Below, piece after piece: positions 26,115 to 34,809 of a stretch of DNA of 64,000 nt. Location of the stretch: assembly GCA_964607835.1 (NCBI GenBank), contig CAZSLL010000005.1:1-64000 (forward strand). Direction: 5' to 3'. The stretch is from DAOVFN01 sp964607835 (GTDB taxonomy: Archaea; Aenigmatarchaeota; Aenigmatarchaeia; QMZP01). The stretch's first letter is position 1. Every line of letters starts with the position of its first letter. The position numbers and the translations under genes are program-made. The notes under the pieces were generated by a model. It was not told the DNA's origin. It worked only from the letters and a program-made list of their open reading frames with translations, and did no database searches.

Positions 26115-28247
26115 ATGAGCTTGCAGGAGCAGCCCAAGCAGGAGATGACCTCGCTGGACATAAGGATTATGGCCAGGGAGCTCAGGAAGGCCCTCACCGG
26201 CGGGAAGGTCAGGAAGATATACCAGTACGGGAGAGCGGGTTCAAGGAAGTTCCTGTTTGAGGTGTACATGCCACAGAAAGGGGCGGAGTGGTTGTATTTC
26301 GACAACTCAAAGATTTTCATGACCAGGAGGAAGAAGGCTGCGCCCCAGGAGCCCCCCACTTTCTGCATGTTCCTCAGGAAGCACCTCATGAGCTCAAAAA
26401 TCAAGAGCATAAGGCAGCACGAGTTCGACCGTATAGTGGAGATAATCTTCGACGAGAGCATACTAATCATCGAGATGTTCTCAGCAGGCAATGTCATACT
26501 CTGCGACACCATGTACAACATCATCATGCCGCTCGAGTTCCAGAAGTGGAAGGGCAGGGAGGTAAAACCCAAGGTGCCATACAAGTACCCCCCCAGGCTG
26601 AGCAATCCCTACGCCATGGAGTTCGACTCCTTCAGGAGGTCACTGGCAGGGAGCGAGAGGATCGCGGCCGCCCACCTCGCTGTTCAGATGGGGTTCGGGG
26701 CACAGTACGCCAATGAGCTCTGCGCGAGGGCGGGGGTGGACCCGGCAAAGCCAGGACAGCAGTTGTCACTGGAGGAGGCTTCAGGGATTTTCAAGGCCAT
26801 TAGGGAGATGGACGAGGGTCAGGTGCTGCCATCCGTATACCAGGGCGCAGTGTCCCCGTTCCCGCTCAGGACCATGGCAAATGAAAAGCCAAAGGGAGCG
26901 GGAAGCCTCTCAGAGGCCTTCGACGACTTCTTCTCAGAGCAGCAGATTGAAACAGCCAGGGATGAGGCCGTCCAGGGAGCGGCCCAGGAGAGGGAGAGGG
27001 TTGACAGGATACTCACTCAGCAGGATCAGGCCAGGGAGAAGTGGCTGAGGATAGCCAACGAGTCCACTGAGAAGGGAAACCGGATATACGGCTCCTATCC
27101 CGCAGTGGAGGCGGCGCTGAACGGGGTAGCCAAGGCAAGGAGCTCAGGGATGTCCTGGGACGAGATAAAGGAGGCCGTGCGGGGCGAGCAGACCCCTGAA
27201 GCAGAGTCCATAAAGGAGATAAGGCAGGGCGACGGGATTATGGTCCTTGACCTCGGCGGCATGGATGTGGAGGTTGAGGTCAACAAGTCAGTGGAGGCGA
27301 ACGCGGCCAGGTATTACGAGGACGCCAAGTGGGCCAAGAAAAAGCTCGAGGGAGCAGGGCAGGCACAGGAGCAGTTCACTGAGAAGCGCGAGCAGGCACA
27401 GGCCCAGGAGGACAGGGTGCTGGGAGAGGACTTCAAGAGCATGCTCTTCCCCAGGGAAAAGAAGCCTGCGGAGGATGCTGGCGAGCCTTCGCAGCAGGAG
27501 AATAGCGAAACTGAAAAGGCTGACAGCGAGGAGGCCATCCAGGAGCTGGAGAGGATTGCCGTGCAGGCCCAGGAGCCCAGGCCAGAGAAGAAGAGGTGGT
27601 ACGAGAAGTTCAGGTGGTTCTTCTCGTCTGACGGCTTTCTGGTGGTGGCGGGAAGGAGCGCTGACCAGAACGAGCTCCTTCTCAAGAGGCACACAGACCC
27701 CAATGACATAGTATTCCACGCGGACATACAGGGCGCGGCCTTCGTGGTCATAAAGGCCCAGGGCCTCGAGGTTCCTGAAACCACCAAAAGGGAGGCAGCG
27801 GAGTTCTCTGCAGCCAACTCCAAGGCCTGGAGCAGGGGGCTGGGGACGGTGGATATATTCTCGGTTCCCAGGGACAGGGTGTCCAAGAGCCCGCCCTCAG
27901 GGCAGTACCTGCCCAAGGGAAGCTTCATGATTCACGGTGAGAGGGAATGGTACAGGAACCTTGAGCTCAAGGTTTCCCTGGGTGTCAAGCTGGACAGGGA
28001 GGCGGGCAAGGCGAGGGTCCTTGCCGGGCCAGTCATGCCCATAAGGAAGGCCTCAAACTATTTCGTGACCCTGAAGCCGGGGTTCAAGAAGTCAATGGAG
28101 CTTTCGAGGACCATAAAGAACAAGCTCCTGGCCAAGGCCATGCCAGAGGACCGCTTCCTTCTTGAGAAGCTCCAGCTGGACGAAATCCAGGTTGCCGCTC
28201 CGCCCGGAATGGCTGACGTGGTGGAGCACGCGGGGGAGGCGGTATAG
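26115..28247 (+). CDS. rqcH: NFACT protein RqcH/Rqc2/NEMF homologue
   Basis: Ribosome quality-control factor that binds obstructed 50S subunits and recruits tRNA for C-terminal tailing. The NFACT-N motifs are visible: SLDIRIMARELRKAL, FCMFLRKHLMSSKI and IRQHEFDRIVEI. A long charged coiled coil follows (about 290-520). The NFACT-R domain begins near RWFFSSDGFLVVAGRSADQN and continues with DIVFHADIQGAAFVVIK. 710 aa. The start at 26115 places the conserved N-terminus correctly. An unusual aRF1 sits in the same region, so termination and rescue factors cluster here. Confidence 0.93.
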   Translation: MSLQEQPKQEMTSLDIRIMARELRKALTGGKVRKIYQYGRAGSRKFLFEVYMPQKGAEWLYFDNSKIFMTRRKKAAPQEPPTFCMFLRKHLMSSKIKSIRQHEFDRIVEIIFDESILIIEMFSAGNVILCDTMYNIIMPLEFQKWKGREVKPKVPYKYPPRLSNPYAMEFDSFRRSLAGSERIAAAHLAVQMGFGAQYANELCARAGVDPAKPGQQLSLEEASGIFKAIREMDEGQVLPSVYQGAVSPFPLRTMANEKPKGAGSLSEAFDDFFSEQQIETARDEAVQGAAQERERVDRILTQQDQAREKWLRIANESTEKGNRIYGSYPAVEAALNGVAKARSSGMSWDEIKEAVRGEQTPEAESIKEIRQGDGIMVLDLGGMDVEVEVNKSVEANAARYYEDAKWAKKKLEGAGQAQEQFTEKREQAQAQEDRVLGEDFKSMLFPREKKPAEDAGEPSQQENSETEKADSEEAIQELERIAVQAQEPRPEKKRWYEKFRWFFSSDGFLVVAGRSADQNELLLKRHTDPNDIVFHADIQGAAFVVIKAQGLEVPETTKREAAEFSAANSKAWSRGLGTVDIFSVPRDRVSKSPPSGQYLPKGSFMIHGEREWYRNLELKVSLGVKLDREAGKARVLAGPVMPIRKASNYFVTLKPGFKKSMELSRTIKNKLLAKAMPEDRFLLEKLQLDEIQVAAPPGMADVVEHAGEAV

Positions 28248-28862
28248 ATGCCTGTGCTAATCAACTTCAAGATATGCGACAACTCAGAGGACTGCAACGG
28301 GATAAGAGCATGCCCATCAGGGGCCTTTCACTGGGACAGGAAAGGAAAGACCATTGCAGTGGATGAGGAGAGGTGCATAGATTGCGGAAAGTGCGCTGAT
28401 GCCTGCGATGTGGGGGCCATAAGGTTCGCGAAAGACCAGGAAGAGGCCCGGAGAATCAAGAAGGAGATTGACAGGGACCCCAGGAGGGCATCTGACCTCT
28501 TCATTGACCGCTATGGTTCAGAGCCCGTGGGCAGGACGTACAACCTTCCCCAGAGGAGGTTCGAGAAGCTGGTCCTGAAGTCAGGGAAGTTCTCTGTCAT
28601 AGAGCTGTTTGATGATGGTTCCATAGAGTGCCTTCTGAACTCCATACCCGTGAGGGAGCTGCTCAGGGACATCGACACCTTCTACAGGAAGGTCAGGGTC
28701 GAGAAGGAATCCATACTCAAGAAGTTCGGGGTCAGGAAGCTTCCGTGCCTGCTCGTGTTCAACCGGGGCAAGCTGGCAGGCAAGATAGAGGGCTATTACG
28801 ACATCACCAGGAAGGAAGAGCTCAGGAAGAAGATTGAGAAAATACTGGACTCGATGGAGTGA
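28248..28862 (+). CDS. Fusion of 2x[4Fe-4S]-type ferredoxin with a thioredoxin-fold domain
   Basis: 204 aa. The N-terminus has Cys sets CDNSEDCNGIRACPSG and CIDCGKCADACDVG; the second is a canonical 4Fe-4S motif, the first is spaced irregularly. From about residue 115, LKSGKFSVIELFDDGS and GVRKLPCLLVFNRGKLAGK (a cis-Pro-like LPC) resemble a thioredoxin fold without a CxxC. Redox role in the cytosol is probable; the partner is unknown. Starts directly after the rqcH stop codon, so the two are translationally linked. Confidence 0.75.
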   Translation: MPVLINFKICDNSEDCNGIRACPSGAFHWDRKGKTIAVDEERCIDCGKCADACDVGAIRFAKDQEEARRIKKEIDRDPRRASDLFIDRYGSEPVGRTYNLPQRRFEKLVLKSGKFSVIELFDDGSIECLLNSIPVRELLRDIDTFYRKVRVEKESILKKFGVRKLPCLLVFNRGKLAGKIEGYYDITRKEELRKKIEKILDSME

Positions 28863-28863
28863 G

Positions 28864-29826
28864 TCAAAGCTGCTTGTTCAGCTCGGCAAGGAATTTCCTG
28901 AACGTGCCGAGGGGAATCTTGGCACCCGCTGCTGCGGCGTGGCCTCCTCCGGAGCCCCCCACTGCCTCTGCCGCCCTGTCTGCCAGGGCATTGAGCTTGA
29001 GGGAATAGTCCCTGGTTCTCATGGTAATGTCAACGTACCTGGAGCGGGTGTGGGCAGAGACCCCCATGGGCTTGTCCCTGACTGTGGCAGCGAACAATGC
29101 AGATGGTCCCCTGAATCCGAATGTCGGAAGGTCCTTTATGAACCCCACCTTTCCGCTGGCCTGAGCCTTCTGCTTGATTATCTCATAGAGCTCGAACTCC
29201 CTGTTCACAGCCTCCCTGGCGCTCTTGACCAGGCCGGGAATGTTGGAGGGGTTCTTCCCGCTGGCAAAGGTCTTTACCAAAGCCCTCTTTCCGTTGTAGT
29301 CAGCGAACTGGCTGTTCTTGATTCCCAGGCTGATGGCAGAGACCTCGAAATACAGGGCCCTCCTGTCCCAGTTCTTTATCCTTTCCCTGACAAAGGGGGT
29401 ATCGTCCGAGTAGTCCCCTATGGCCCCGTATATTGCAAGCCAAATCCTCTCCCTGGGTATGGTGCCCATGAAGTGCCTGTATATGAGCTCTGATGCGCTC
29501 ACGTCCCTTCCGTGCTTATAGACGCTCACGGCATTGTCTATCTGGCCCTTCCTTATGGTGGGAGGGATGTTATGGTGGTCGAAATAGAGTATCTCTGAGC
29601 CGCTTGCCTTCCTTTCGGACAGGAGCTTGACAACAGCAGGGGCGTCCTGCTTGGTGAGGGCTATGTCAGTTATCACTATCCTCGAAGACCTAAGGTCTAT
29701 GAGGTCAGAGCGGATTGATGTGGGCCTGGTGAAGAAAACCCTTGATCCGGGGAAGGCGGTGAGCGCCACGGCTCCCGCGCATATCCCGTCAGGGTCGGCG
29801 TGGGTGAGAATAATTGTGTCAGTCAT
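28864..29826 (-). CDS. DHH-family phosphoesterase (RecJ/NrnA-like)
   Basis: Metal-dependent phosphoesterase with THADPDGICAGAVAL (DHH motif I), VITDIALT, YFDHHNIPP (DHH) and a C-terminal DHHA1 motif GGSGGGHAAAAGAKIP. 320 aa. Such proteins act as nanoRNases, cyclic-dinucleotide phosphodiesterases or archaeal RecJ-like exonucleases; these cannot be separated from the sequence alone. The start at 29826 begins exactly at the conserved strand. Convergent with the ferredoxin-like gene. Confidence 0.88.
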   Translation of the reverse strand: MTDTIILTHADPDGICAGAVALTAFPGSRVFFTRPTSIRSDLIDLRSSRIVITDIALTKQDAPAVVKLLSERKASGSEILYFDHHNIPPTIRKGQIDNAVSVYKHGRDVSASELIYRHFMGTIPRERIWLAIYGAIGDYSDDTPFVRERIKNWDRRALYFEVSAISLGIKNSQFADYNGKRALVKTFASGKNPSNIPGLVKSAREAVNREFELYEIIKQKAQASGKVGFIKDLPTFGFRGPSALFAATVRDKPMGVSAHTRSRYVDITMRTRDYSLKLNALADRAAEAVGGSGGGHAAAAGAKIPLGTFRKFLAELNKQL

Positions 29827-29892
29827 GTGCAATCCCTTTATATTGCACACCGCCTGAATAAATGCTTAAAAACCCTGCGGGAAATTCATACC

Positions 29893-30051
29893 ATGGAAAG
29901 GCCAGGACTGTGCGTGATATGCGGTAGGGTCGCAGACCCGGCATACACCTGCATGCTCTGCGGCGCCATTGTGTGCTCAGAGCATTTCGACATGGAGAAG
30001 GGTGTGTGCAACAGGTGCCTTTCCAGAACAGGGCGCTCTTCCGGGATTTAA
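29893..30051 (+). CDS. Small zinc-finger (HIT-type/B-box-like) protein, 52 aa
   Basis: Cys pairs CVIC, CMLC, a C-x4-H and CNRC give two interleaved zinc sites (CVICGRVADPAYTCMLCG then CSEHF). Resembles HIT-type zinc fingers. The ATG at 29893 is about 20 bases after a TATA-like TTAAAAAC. Function unknown. It lies 20 bp upstream of tRNA-Ser. Confidence 0.7.
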   Translation: MERPGLCVICGRVADPAYTCMLCGAIVCSEHFDMEKGVCNRCLSRTGRSSGI

Positions 30052-30071
30052 AACCCAGGGAGTTTGTTCGA

Positions 30072-30349
30072 GCCGGGGTGGCGGAACGGCTAGCGAGCTG
30101 GCCAGATTAAGAGTGATTGAATGCGGTCTGAAAGACCGGCGGTCAGCCGTCCGTAAAACGCGCACGACTGGAAACACAATCGCACTGGAGCGTATGCGGC
30201 TGAGAAGCAGCCGATTGTGCCTTCAATCGTGTGTCCGAAAGGACGTGCAGGTTCAAAGAACCCTTTTGCGCAGGCAAGCGCGCAAAAGCGTTCGCGGAAA
30301 GAACGCTACCGCACTAATGCGGTCGGGTCTGGGAATCCTGTCCCCGGCG
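30072..30349 (+). tRNA. tRNA-Ser (GGA) with three introns
   Basis: The acceptor stem GCCGGGG (30072-30078) pairs with CCCCGGC (30342-30348), and discriminator G73 is a Ser determinant. The D-stem is GCG (30081-30083)/CGC (30159-30161). The anticodon stem is CACGA (30163-30167)/TCGTG (30227-30231), anticodon GGA 30170-30172. The long variable arm TCCGAAAGGA fits a class II tRNA. Introns: D-loop (about 30090-30153), canonical 37/38 (about 30174-30225, ends CACAATCG/CGATTGTG) and T-loop (about 30256-30333). The T-stem is GCAGG/CCTGT. The T-loop intron carries the repeat shared with tRNA-Cys and tRNA-Leu. Intron ends are uncertain by 1-3 nt. Confidence 0.85.
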
Positions 30350-30383
30350 TATTATTCTCGCAGCCAGCCGGAAGAATGTTTAA

Positions 30384-30442
30384 GTTGCTCCCCTGCTTGC
30401 GACTGAACCGGTTGGACCAAGCGGGAGCGTCCGTAAGCAGGG
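30384..30442 (+). repeat. Dispersed hairpin element, copy 1
   Basis: Begins GTTGCTCCCCTGCTTG and ends GGGAGCGTCCGTAAGCAGGG. CCCTGCTT can pair with AAGCAGGG, and the overlapping GCTCCC with GGGAGC, so two pairings compete for the same bases. Copies 2 and 3 (35906-35993, 36029-36073) have CCCCGCTT with AAGCGGGG, a compensatory pair change. It lies 35 bp after tRNA-Ser. Confidence 0.75.
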
Positions 30443-30443
30443 A

Positions 30444-30542
30444 TTAGCCTGGCGTGGACGCGAACACCACAAGAAGGAGGCTCAGTGCAAGGATTATGGC
30501 CAGGATGTAGTGCTTCTTGATGACGAGCTTCTGCTTCTCCAT
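30444..30542 (-). CDS. Single-TM small protein, 32 aa
   Basis: MEKQKLVIKKHYILAIILAL then SLLLVVFAS: a basic N-terminus and one TM helix, the architecture of DPANN small membrane proteins. A TATA-like TTTTTATCA sits about 25-30 bases upstream of the ATG, consistent with a leaderless mRNA. Function unknown. Confidence 0.55.
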   Translation of the reverse strand: MEKQKLVIKKHYILAIILALSLLLVVFASTPG

Positions 30543-30583
30543 GCTATATTTTCTTGTTGGTGTGATAAAAAGCTTGCCGACTG

Positions 30584-30859
30584 CTAGATAAGCTCCAGGC
30601 AGGTGTAGAGATCCTTCCTGAAAACCCTGGCATCAGCCCCCTCAATGGCCTCCAGCACGGCCTCCTCATCATCCAGTAAGAGGTCCACACTTATCATGGG
30701 AGTTCCCCTGTAGCCCACCTCCCTGAGCATCATGTCGTGCACGCCTGTCTTCATGACAAGCTCCAGGGCAGCGTCCTCTGCCTGGCTGAATTCAGGGGGA
30801 GGCTCCATGAGCATGCCCAGGTAGGCACCTGAGAGCTCTCCGTGAACACAGTAGGTCAT
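30584..30859 (-). CDS. Uncharacterised acidic protein, 91 aa
   Basis: Not recognised. Acidic, no TM segment or Cys clusters; predicted mixed alpha/beta with a helix DDEEAVLEAIEGAD. Follows the 88-aa gene at 30867-31133 with a 7-bp gap, so the two are likely co-translated. Confidence 0.5.
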   Translation of the reverse strand: MTYCVHGELSGAYLGMLMEPPPEFSQAEDAALELVMKTGVHDMMLREVGYRGTPMISVDLLLDDEEAVLEAIEGADARVFRKDLYTCLELI

Positions 30860-30866
30860 CTCGTCT

Positions 30867-31133
30867 TCAGAGCCTACTGAGATGTCGCATGCTCTGGGCT
30901 CGTGAGAGAGCCCTGCCCCTTAGAAGATACACAAAATCCTTTGAGGACAGTGACCAGTCAGCCTTGCCGGAAAGGAATATGCCAGGGGCATCTATCTGAT
31001 CTCCGTACCTGACCAGGCCGTCGAAGTAGCGGGTCTCCGGGCCATTTGTGTTGAAATTCCTGAAACTCTCCCTTATCTCTTCCAGGCTCCTGCCCGGGAA
31101 ATACGCGAAACCCCTGACAAGCTGGTCAGACAT
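30867..31133 (-). CDS. Uncharacterised protein, 88 aa
   Basis: Not recognised. Begins SDQLVRGFAYFPGRSLEEIRE, ends in a basic region RGRALSRAQSMRHLSRL. No TM. Paired with the gene at 30584-30859; their shared transcript probably starts near 31140, where ATAAAGG-type AT-rich sequence lies. Confidence 0.5.
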   Translation of the reverse strand: MSDQLVRGFAYFPGRSLEEIRESFRNFNTNGPETRYFDGLVRYGDQIDAPGIFLSGKADWSLSSKDFVYLLRGRALSRAQSMRHLSRL

Positions 31134-31207
31134 ATGACTAGACGGTGACAGAAAGAAAAATAAAGGTTTGGGGGTTTCCCCCCATGTTATTGTCAGTTCT
31201 TATGGGA

Positions 31208-32485
31208 TTACTTCTTGTCCACAGGCACGAGGTCTATGATTATGCCCGCGGCGATTGTCTTGCCCATGTCCCTGATTGCGAACTTGGCGAGCTGTGGGAA
31301 TTCGCTCTGCTTCTCAACCGCGAGCGGCTGGGTCGGAACGACCTTTATCACAGCTGCGTCACCGCTCTTCAGCATGTCAGGGTTCTCCTCGATAGTGGCC
31401 CCGGTCTGCGGGTTAATCTTCTTCACTATCTCGGATATCTTGCATGCCGCGTGCGCGGTGTGTGTGTGGAACACTGGCGTGTATCCCTTGGTGAGCACGG
31501 TCGGGTGCTGCAGGACGATTATCTGTCCGGTGAATTCCTTGACAACCGTTGGGGGGTTGTCAGGCCTTCCGACGACATCGCCTCTCTTTATGTCACCCTT
31601 TCCTACTCCCCTTACGTTGAAGCCCACGTTGTCTCCGGGCCCGGCCTGTGGAACCTGCTTGTGATGCATCTCCACGGACTTGACCTCTCCTGTTGCTCCG
31701 CTGGGCATGAATACCACCTTTTCTCCGGGCTTGAGAAGTCCTGTCTCAACCCTTCCCACCGGGACTGTTCCCACACCTGTGATGGTGTAGACGTCCTGGA
31801 CAGGCAGCCTCAGCGGCTTGTCTACGGGCCTCTCAGGGGCGTTGAGCTTGTTCTCAAGGGTTCCGATAAGGGTGTCCTCCTTGTACCATGCGAGCTTGTC
31901 GGATTTCTTGGCTACGTTGTCTCCGACGTATGCTGACACAGGCACGAAGGGAACCTGATCTGTCTTGTACCCCAGAGAGCTGAGAAGCTTTCCTACCTGC
32001 TCCCTGACCTCGTTGTACTTGCTCTCATCGTAGTTAACAGCGTCCATCTTGTTCACTGCCACCACGACCTGGTTTATTCCGAGGACCTTGGCCAGGTACA
32101 TGTGCTCCTTGGTCTGCTCCTGCACACCGTCCTTTGCCGAGACAACCAGTATTGCGGCGTCTGCCTGGGAGGCACCGGTAATCATGTTCTTGATGAAGTC
32201 CCTGTGCCCGGGCGCGTCGATTATTGTGATGTAGAGCTTGCCCGTGTCTATGGGCTTGTACATCAGGTCTATGGTTACGCCCCTCTCCCTCTCTTCTTTG
32301 AGGTTGTCCATGACAAAGGCGAACTCGAAGGTCTCCTTCTTGAGCTCCTTTGCCTTTTCCTTCAGCTTCCTGAGCTCCTGCTCCGGTATGGACCCGGAGT
32401 CGAAGAGAAGCCTTCCTATCAGCGTTGACTTTCCATGGTCAACGTGACCTATGGTTACCACGTTCATGTGGGGTTTATCTGCCAT
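31208..32485 (-). CDS. tef1a: Translation elongation factor aEF1A
   Basis: GTPase delivering aminoacyl-tRNA. G1 GHVDHGKST, G3 DAPGHRDF, G4 NKMD, then domain 2 (GVGTVPVGRVETG) and domain 3 (HTHTAHAACKISEI). 425 aa, full length. Upstream, a TATA box on the minus strand at about 32602-32612 (GATTTAAATACAT) gives a leader of about 95 nt, long for this genome. It is separated from S7/S12, unlike the usual archaeal S12-S7-EF1A string. Confidence 0.97.
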   Translation of the reverse strand: MADKPHMNVVTIGHVDHGKSTLIGRLLFDSGSIPEQELRKLKEKAKELKKETFEFAFVMDNLKEERERGVTIDLMYKPIDTGKLYITIIDAPGHRDFIKNMITGASQADAAILVVSAKDGVQEQTKEHMYLAKVLGINQVVVAVNKMDAVNYDESKYNEVREQVGKLLSSLGYKTDQVPFVPVSAYVGDNVAKKSDKLAWYKEDTLIGTLENKLNAPERPVDKPLRLPVQDVYTITGVGTVPVGRVETGLLKPGEKVVFMPSGATGEVKSVEMHHKQVPQAGPGDNVGFNVRGVGKGDIKRGDVVGRPDNPPTVVKEFTGQIIVLQHPTVLTKGYTPVFHTHTAHAACKISEIVKKINPQTGATIEENPDMLKSGDAAVIKVVPTQPLAVEKQSEFPQLAKFAIRDMGKTIAAGIIIDLVPVDKK

Positions 32486-32601
32486 TGAATCACCTTAACT
32501 TCTCAATTGATGTTTCCATCAAATGAACTATTACATCCGGCTCGCACCCTGCCTCTCAGGGCGACGGCGCTTACCGAAGTCATACCTAATATTATCCCTA
32601 A

Positions 32602-32612
32602 TGTATTTAAAT
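32602..32612 (-). promoter_or_regulatory. TATA box for aEF1A
   Basis: Minus-strand GATTTAAATACAT region about 120 bases upstream of the aEF1A start; no gene lies between. It implies an untranslated leader of about 95 nt. Confidence 0.5.
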
Positions 32613-32662
32613 CTTTCGGTGCGTATAAGTAGCGCTTGTTACTGGTTTTGCGGGAACATGGC

Positions 32663-33076
32663 TCATTCCTCTGAGAACACCCTAAAAAGATAGAGATGAC
32701 CAGACCCTGTGTCTTTGATGCCAAGGCTGAAATCAACACCGTCCTCTCCTGCATAGCCATTCTGTGAAAACTCGTCAGTGTTTCCGCAGTATTCAGGTAT
32801 CTCCATTCCGACATCATTGGCAAGCCTCTTCATGTATTTTCTTGTTTTATCCGCTTCTCCCTCCATTCCTCTGAAAGCGTAGAACCCAACTTCCTTTTCT
32901 AGAGCCGGGAAGGATTTTTCATAGATGGATTTGATATTTCCGTCCACATCAATGCCAATATCATTAGCCATGGATTTTGCCTTTTCTGCTATGCTTATGG
33001 CTTCCTTGAAATCTGATTCTTCTATGCATACCTCTGCTTTATCAAGCATTGTGAATACATCATTCTTTGTCACCAT
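32663..33076 (-). CDS. Uncharacterised helical protein, TPR-like, 137 aa
   Basis: The first 60 residues form two predicted helices with a TPR-like pattern (FTMLDKAEVCIEESDFKEAI then IAEKAKSMAN). The C-terminal third is Gly/Asp-rich with beta character (GIKDTGSGHLYLFRVF). No family recognised. Located between aEF1A and the cis-prenyltransferase on the same strand, each with its own AT-rich upstream region. Confidence 0.5.
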   Translation of the reverse strand: MVTKNDVFTMLDKAEVCIEESDFKEAISIAEKAKSMANDIGIDVDGNIKSIYEKSFPALEKEVGFYAFRGMEGEADKTRKYMKRLANDVGMEIPEYCGNTDEFSQNGYAGEDGVDFSLGIKDTGSGHLYLFRVFSEE

Positions 33077-33126
33077 GTTCCAGAATTATGGAAAAGACTT
33101 AAAAAGATGTCATTATAAGGTGGTAA

Positions 33127-33840
33127 CTACTGTCCTCCGAACCTGCGCTTCCTGTTCGAGAAGTCCTGGATTAAGGACATGAACTCCTTCCTGTCCAGCT
33201 CAGGCCAGAAGGTCTCGGTGAAGGCCAGCTCTGAGTAGGCTGCCTGGAAAATCATGAAATTGGAAACCCTCTTCTCGCCCCCTGTCCTTATGATGAGGTC
33301 AGGGTCAGGGCTTCCGTTGGTCTGGAGGTTCTGCCTGAGCACCATGTCATTCACGTCCTCAGGAGCAAGCTTGCCATGGGAAATCTGGAGGGCAATGCTT
33401 CTTGAGGCCTCGACGAGCTCCTGCCTCCCCCCGTAGGCCATGGCTATGTTGAGCCTGGCCTTGGTGTAGTGGCTGGTGGCCTTCTCTGCTCTCTTGATGT
33501 CATCCCTGAGCCCCTGGGGCAGTATGGAGAGCTTCCCGAAGAATTTCAGCTTTACATGGTTGGTGTGCACCAGGCTGTCATCGTGGTCAATCATGTCCGA
33601 TATCTCCTTCCTGGCGAGATTGAGAAGGAAATCCAGCTCCTCACTGGGCCTCTTGTTCATGTTCTCGAGGCTGAGTGAATAAATGGTTACATCATTGATT
33701 CCCAGCTCGTTGCACCAGTCGAGCACCTTCCTGAGTTTTCCCACTCCCCACTCGTGCCCCATTGAGGGCTGCTTCATGAGGCGCTTCGCGCAGCGCCTGT
33801 TTCCGTCGGGAATGATGCCTATATGCCTGGGAACATTCAT
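33127..33840 (-). CDS. uppS: cis-prenyltransferase (undecaprenyl-diphosphate synthase family)
   Basis: Makes long-chain polyprenyl diphosphate, the archaeal dolichyl-type lipid carrier for glycan assembly. Motifs: HIGIIPDGNRRCAKR (catalytic Asp and Arg), YSLSLENMNKRPSEE, LNIAMAYGGRQE, DLIIRTGGEKRVSNF and a late ELAFTETFWPEL. 237 aa. The start at 33840 gives the family N-terminus; a longer reading frame upstream is not homologous. Connects with the isoprenoid isomerase at 7376-8383. Confidence 0.93.
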   Translation of the reverse strand: MNVPRHIGIIPDGNRRCAKRLMKQPSMGHEWGVGKLRKVLDWCNELGINDVTIYSLSLENMNKRPSEELDFLLNLARKEISDMIDHDDSLVHTNHVKLKFFGKLSILPQGLRDDIKRAEKATSHYTKARLNIAMAYGGRQELVEASRSIALQISHGKLAPEDVNDMVLRQNLQTNGSPDPDLIIRTGGEKRVSNFMIFQAAYSELAFTETFWPELDRKEFMSLIQDFSNRKRRFGGQ

Positions 33841-33940
33841 GTGACCCCTCTGGGGATGTAATGACGCGGACTGATTTATAAATGCATGCCGGCTGAATTG
33901 CGCTAAACAAATAATAATGGATATCAATAAATAATTAACC

Positions 33941-34780
33941 ATGTTCAGGTGGTACGGTGCCGTGGGCCTTTTCATGGTCCTCTTTGCCCAGGTCAATTTC
34001 CTGTTCAGGCTCCAGCCCTTTGCGCAGTGGTACTTTCCCATAATCTGGTTCGGGTTCATCTTCCTGGTGGATGCACTGGTATACCACCTGAACAGGGAGT
34101 CACTTCTGATGAACAGGAGAAAGGCCTTCCTGGTCATGCTGGGGCTTTCTGCTGTGGTGTGGTGGCTTTTCGAGGCCATAGGCTGGTTGCTTGGCAACTG
34201 GCATTATTCAGGCATGGAGGGCTTCGGTGGCTGGGCAGAGAAGATGGCATTTGCCACCATATCATTCGCGACCGTGATTCCTGCCGTCTTCGAGGTGTCC
34301 ATGCTCCTCAAGACCGTGCACCTTTTTGACAGGTGGAAGCTGAAAGAGAGGCATGATATTAACAAGGAACTGCTGTACGGCATGATGTTTGTGGGCGTCC
34401 TGACGTTCATTGGCCCCGTGGCCTTTCCCCAGCTCTTTTATCCCCTCATATGGATATCATTCTTCCTGATACTGGACCCCATAAATTACATGAACAGGAG
34501 GCCCAGTATAATCTCCCACCTCAAGGACAGGAGGCTGGCCGTGCCCGTGTCCATATTCGTTGGCGCCACAGTCTGCGGGTTCCTTTGGGAGTTCTGGAAC
34601 TTCTGGGCCATACCAAAGTGGCACTACACCATACCCTTCGTGGATTTCCTCAAGGTCTTCGAGATGCCCATACTCGGTTACATTGGCTACGGGCCCTTCG
34701 GGCTGGAGCTATACGCCATGTACCATTTCTTCATGTGGCTGGTTCACGAGAAAAGGGCATCAGTGAAGCTATTTAAGTAG
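33941..34780 (+). CDS. Polytopic membrane protein with internal duplication, 279 aa
   Basis: About eight TM helices. Two halves echo each other: VVWWLFEAIGWLLGNWHYSG (first half) and GFLWEFWNFWAIPKWHYTIP (second half) share W-x(1)-F-E or WEFWN and a WHY motif, each followed by a Gly-rich segment. The acidic-aromatic W/E/N positions inside membrane helices recall lycopene-cyclase-type domains, but I cannot assign it. Followed after 29 bp by the PHP enzyme gene. Confidence 0.6.
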   Translation: MFRWYGAVGLFMVLFAQVNFLFRLQPFAQWYFPIIWFGFIFLVDALVYHLNRESLLMNRRKAFLVMLGLSAVVWWLFEAIGWLLGNWHYSGMEGFGGWAEKMAFATISFATVIPAVFEVSMLLKTVHLFDRWKLKERHDINKELLYGMMFVGVLTFIGPVAFPQLFYPLIWISFFLILDPINYMNRRPSIISHLKDRRLAVPVSIFVGATVCGFLWEFWNFWAIPKWHYTIPFVDFLKVFEMPILGYIGYGPFGLELYAMYHFFMWLVHEKRASVKLFK

Positions 34781-34809
34781 GGCCGATTCATTTCCATAAT
34801 GGTGAAAGA

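Noticed and set aside
30072..30120. tRNA-Leu(UAA) reading of the locus (ATTAAGA loop at about 30106)
   Set aside because: It leaves no valid D-stem or matching 3' anticodon strand and conflicts with discriminator G73; the Ser(GGA) solution restores every stem.
32503..32823. Minus-strand reading frame upstream of aEF1A
   Set aside because: It overlaps a better-supported 137-aa gene in another frame and spans the aEF1A promoter.
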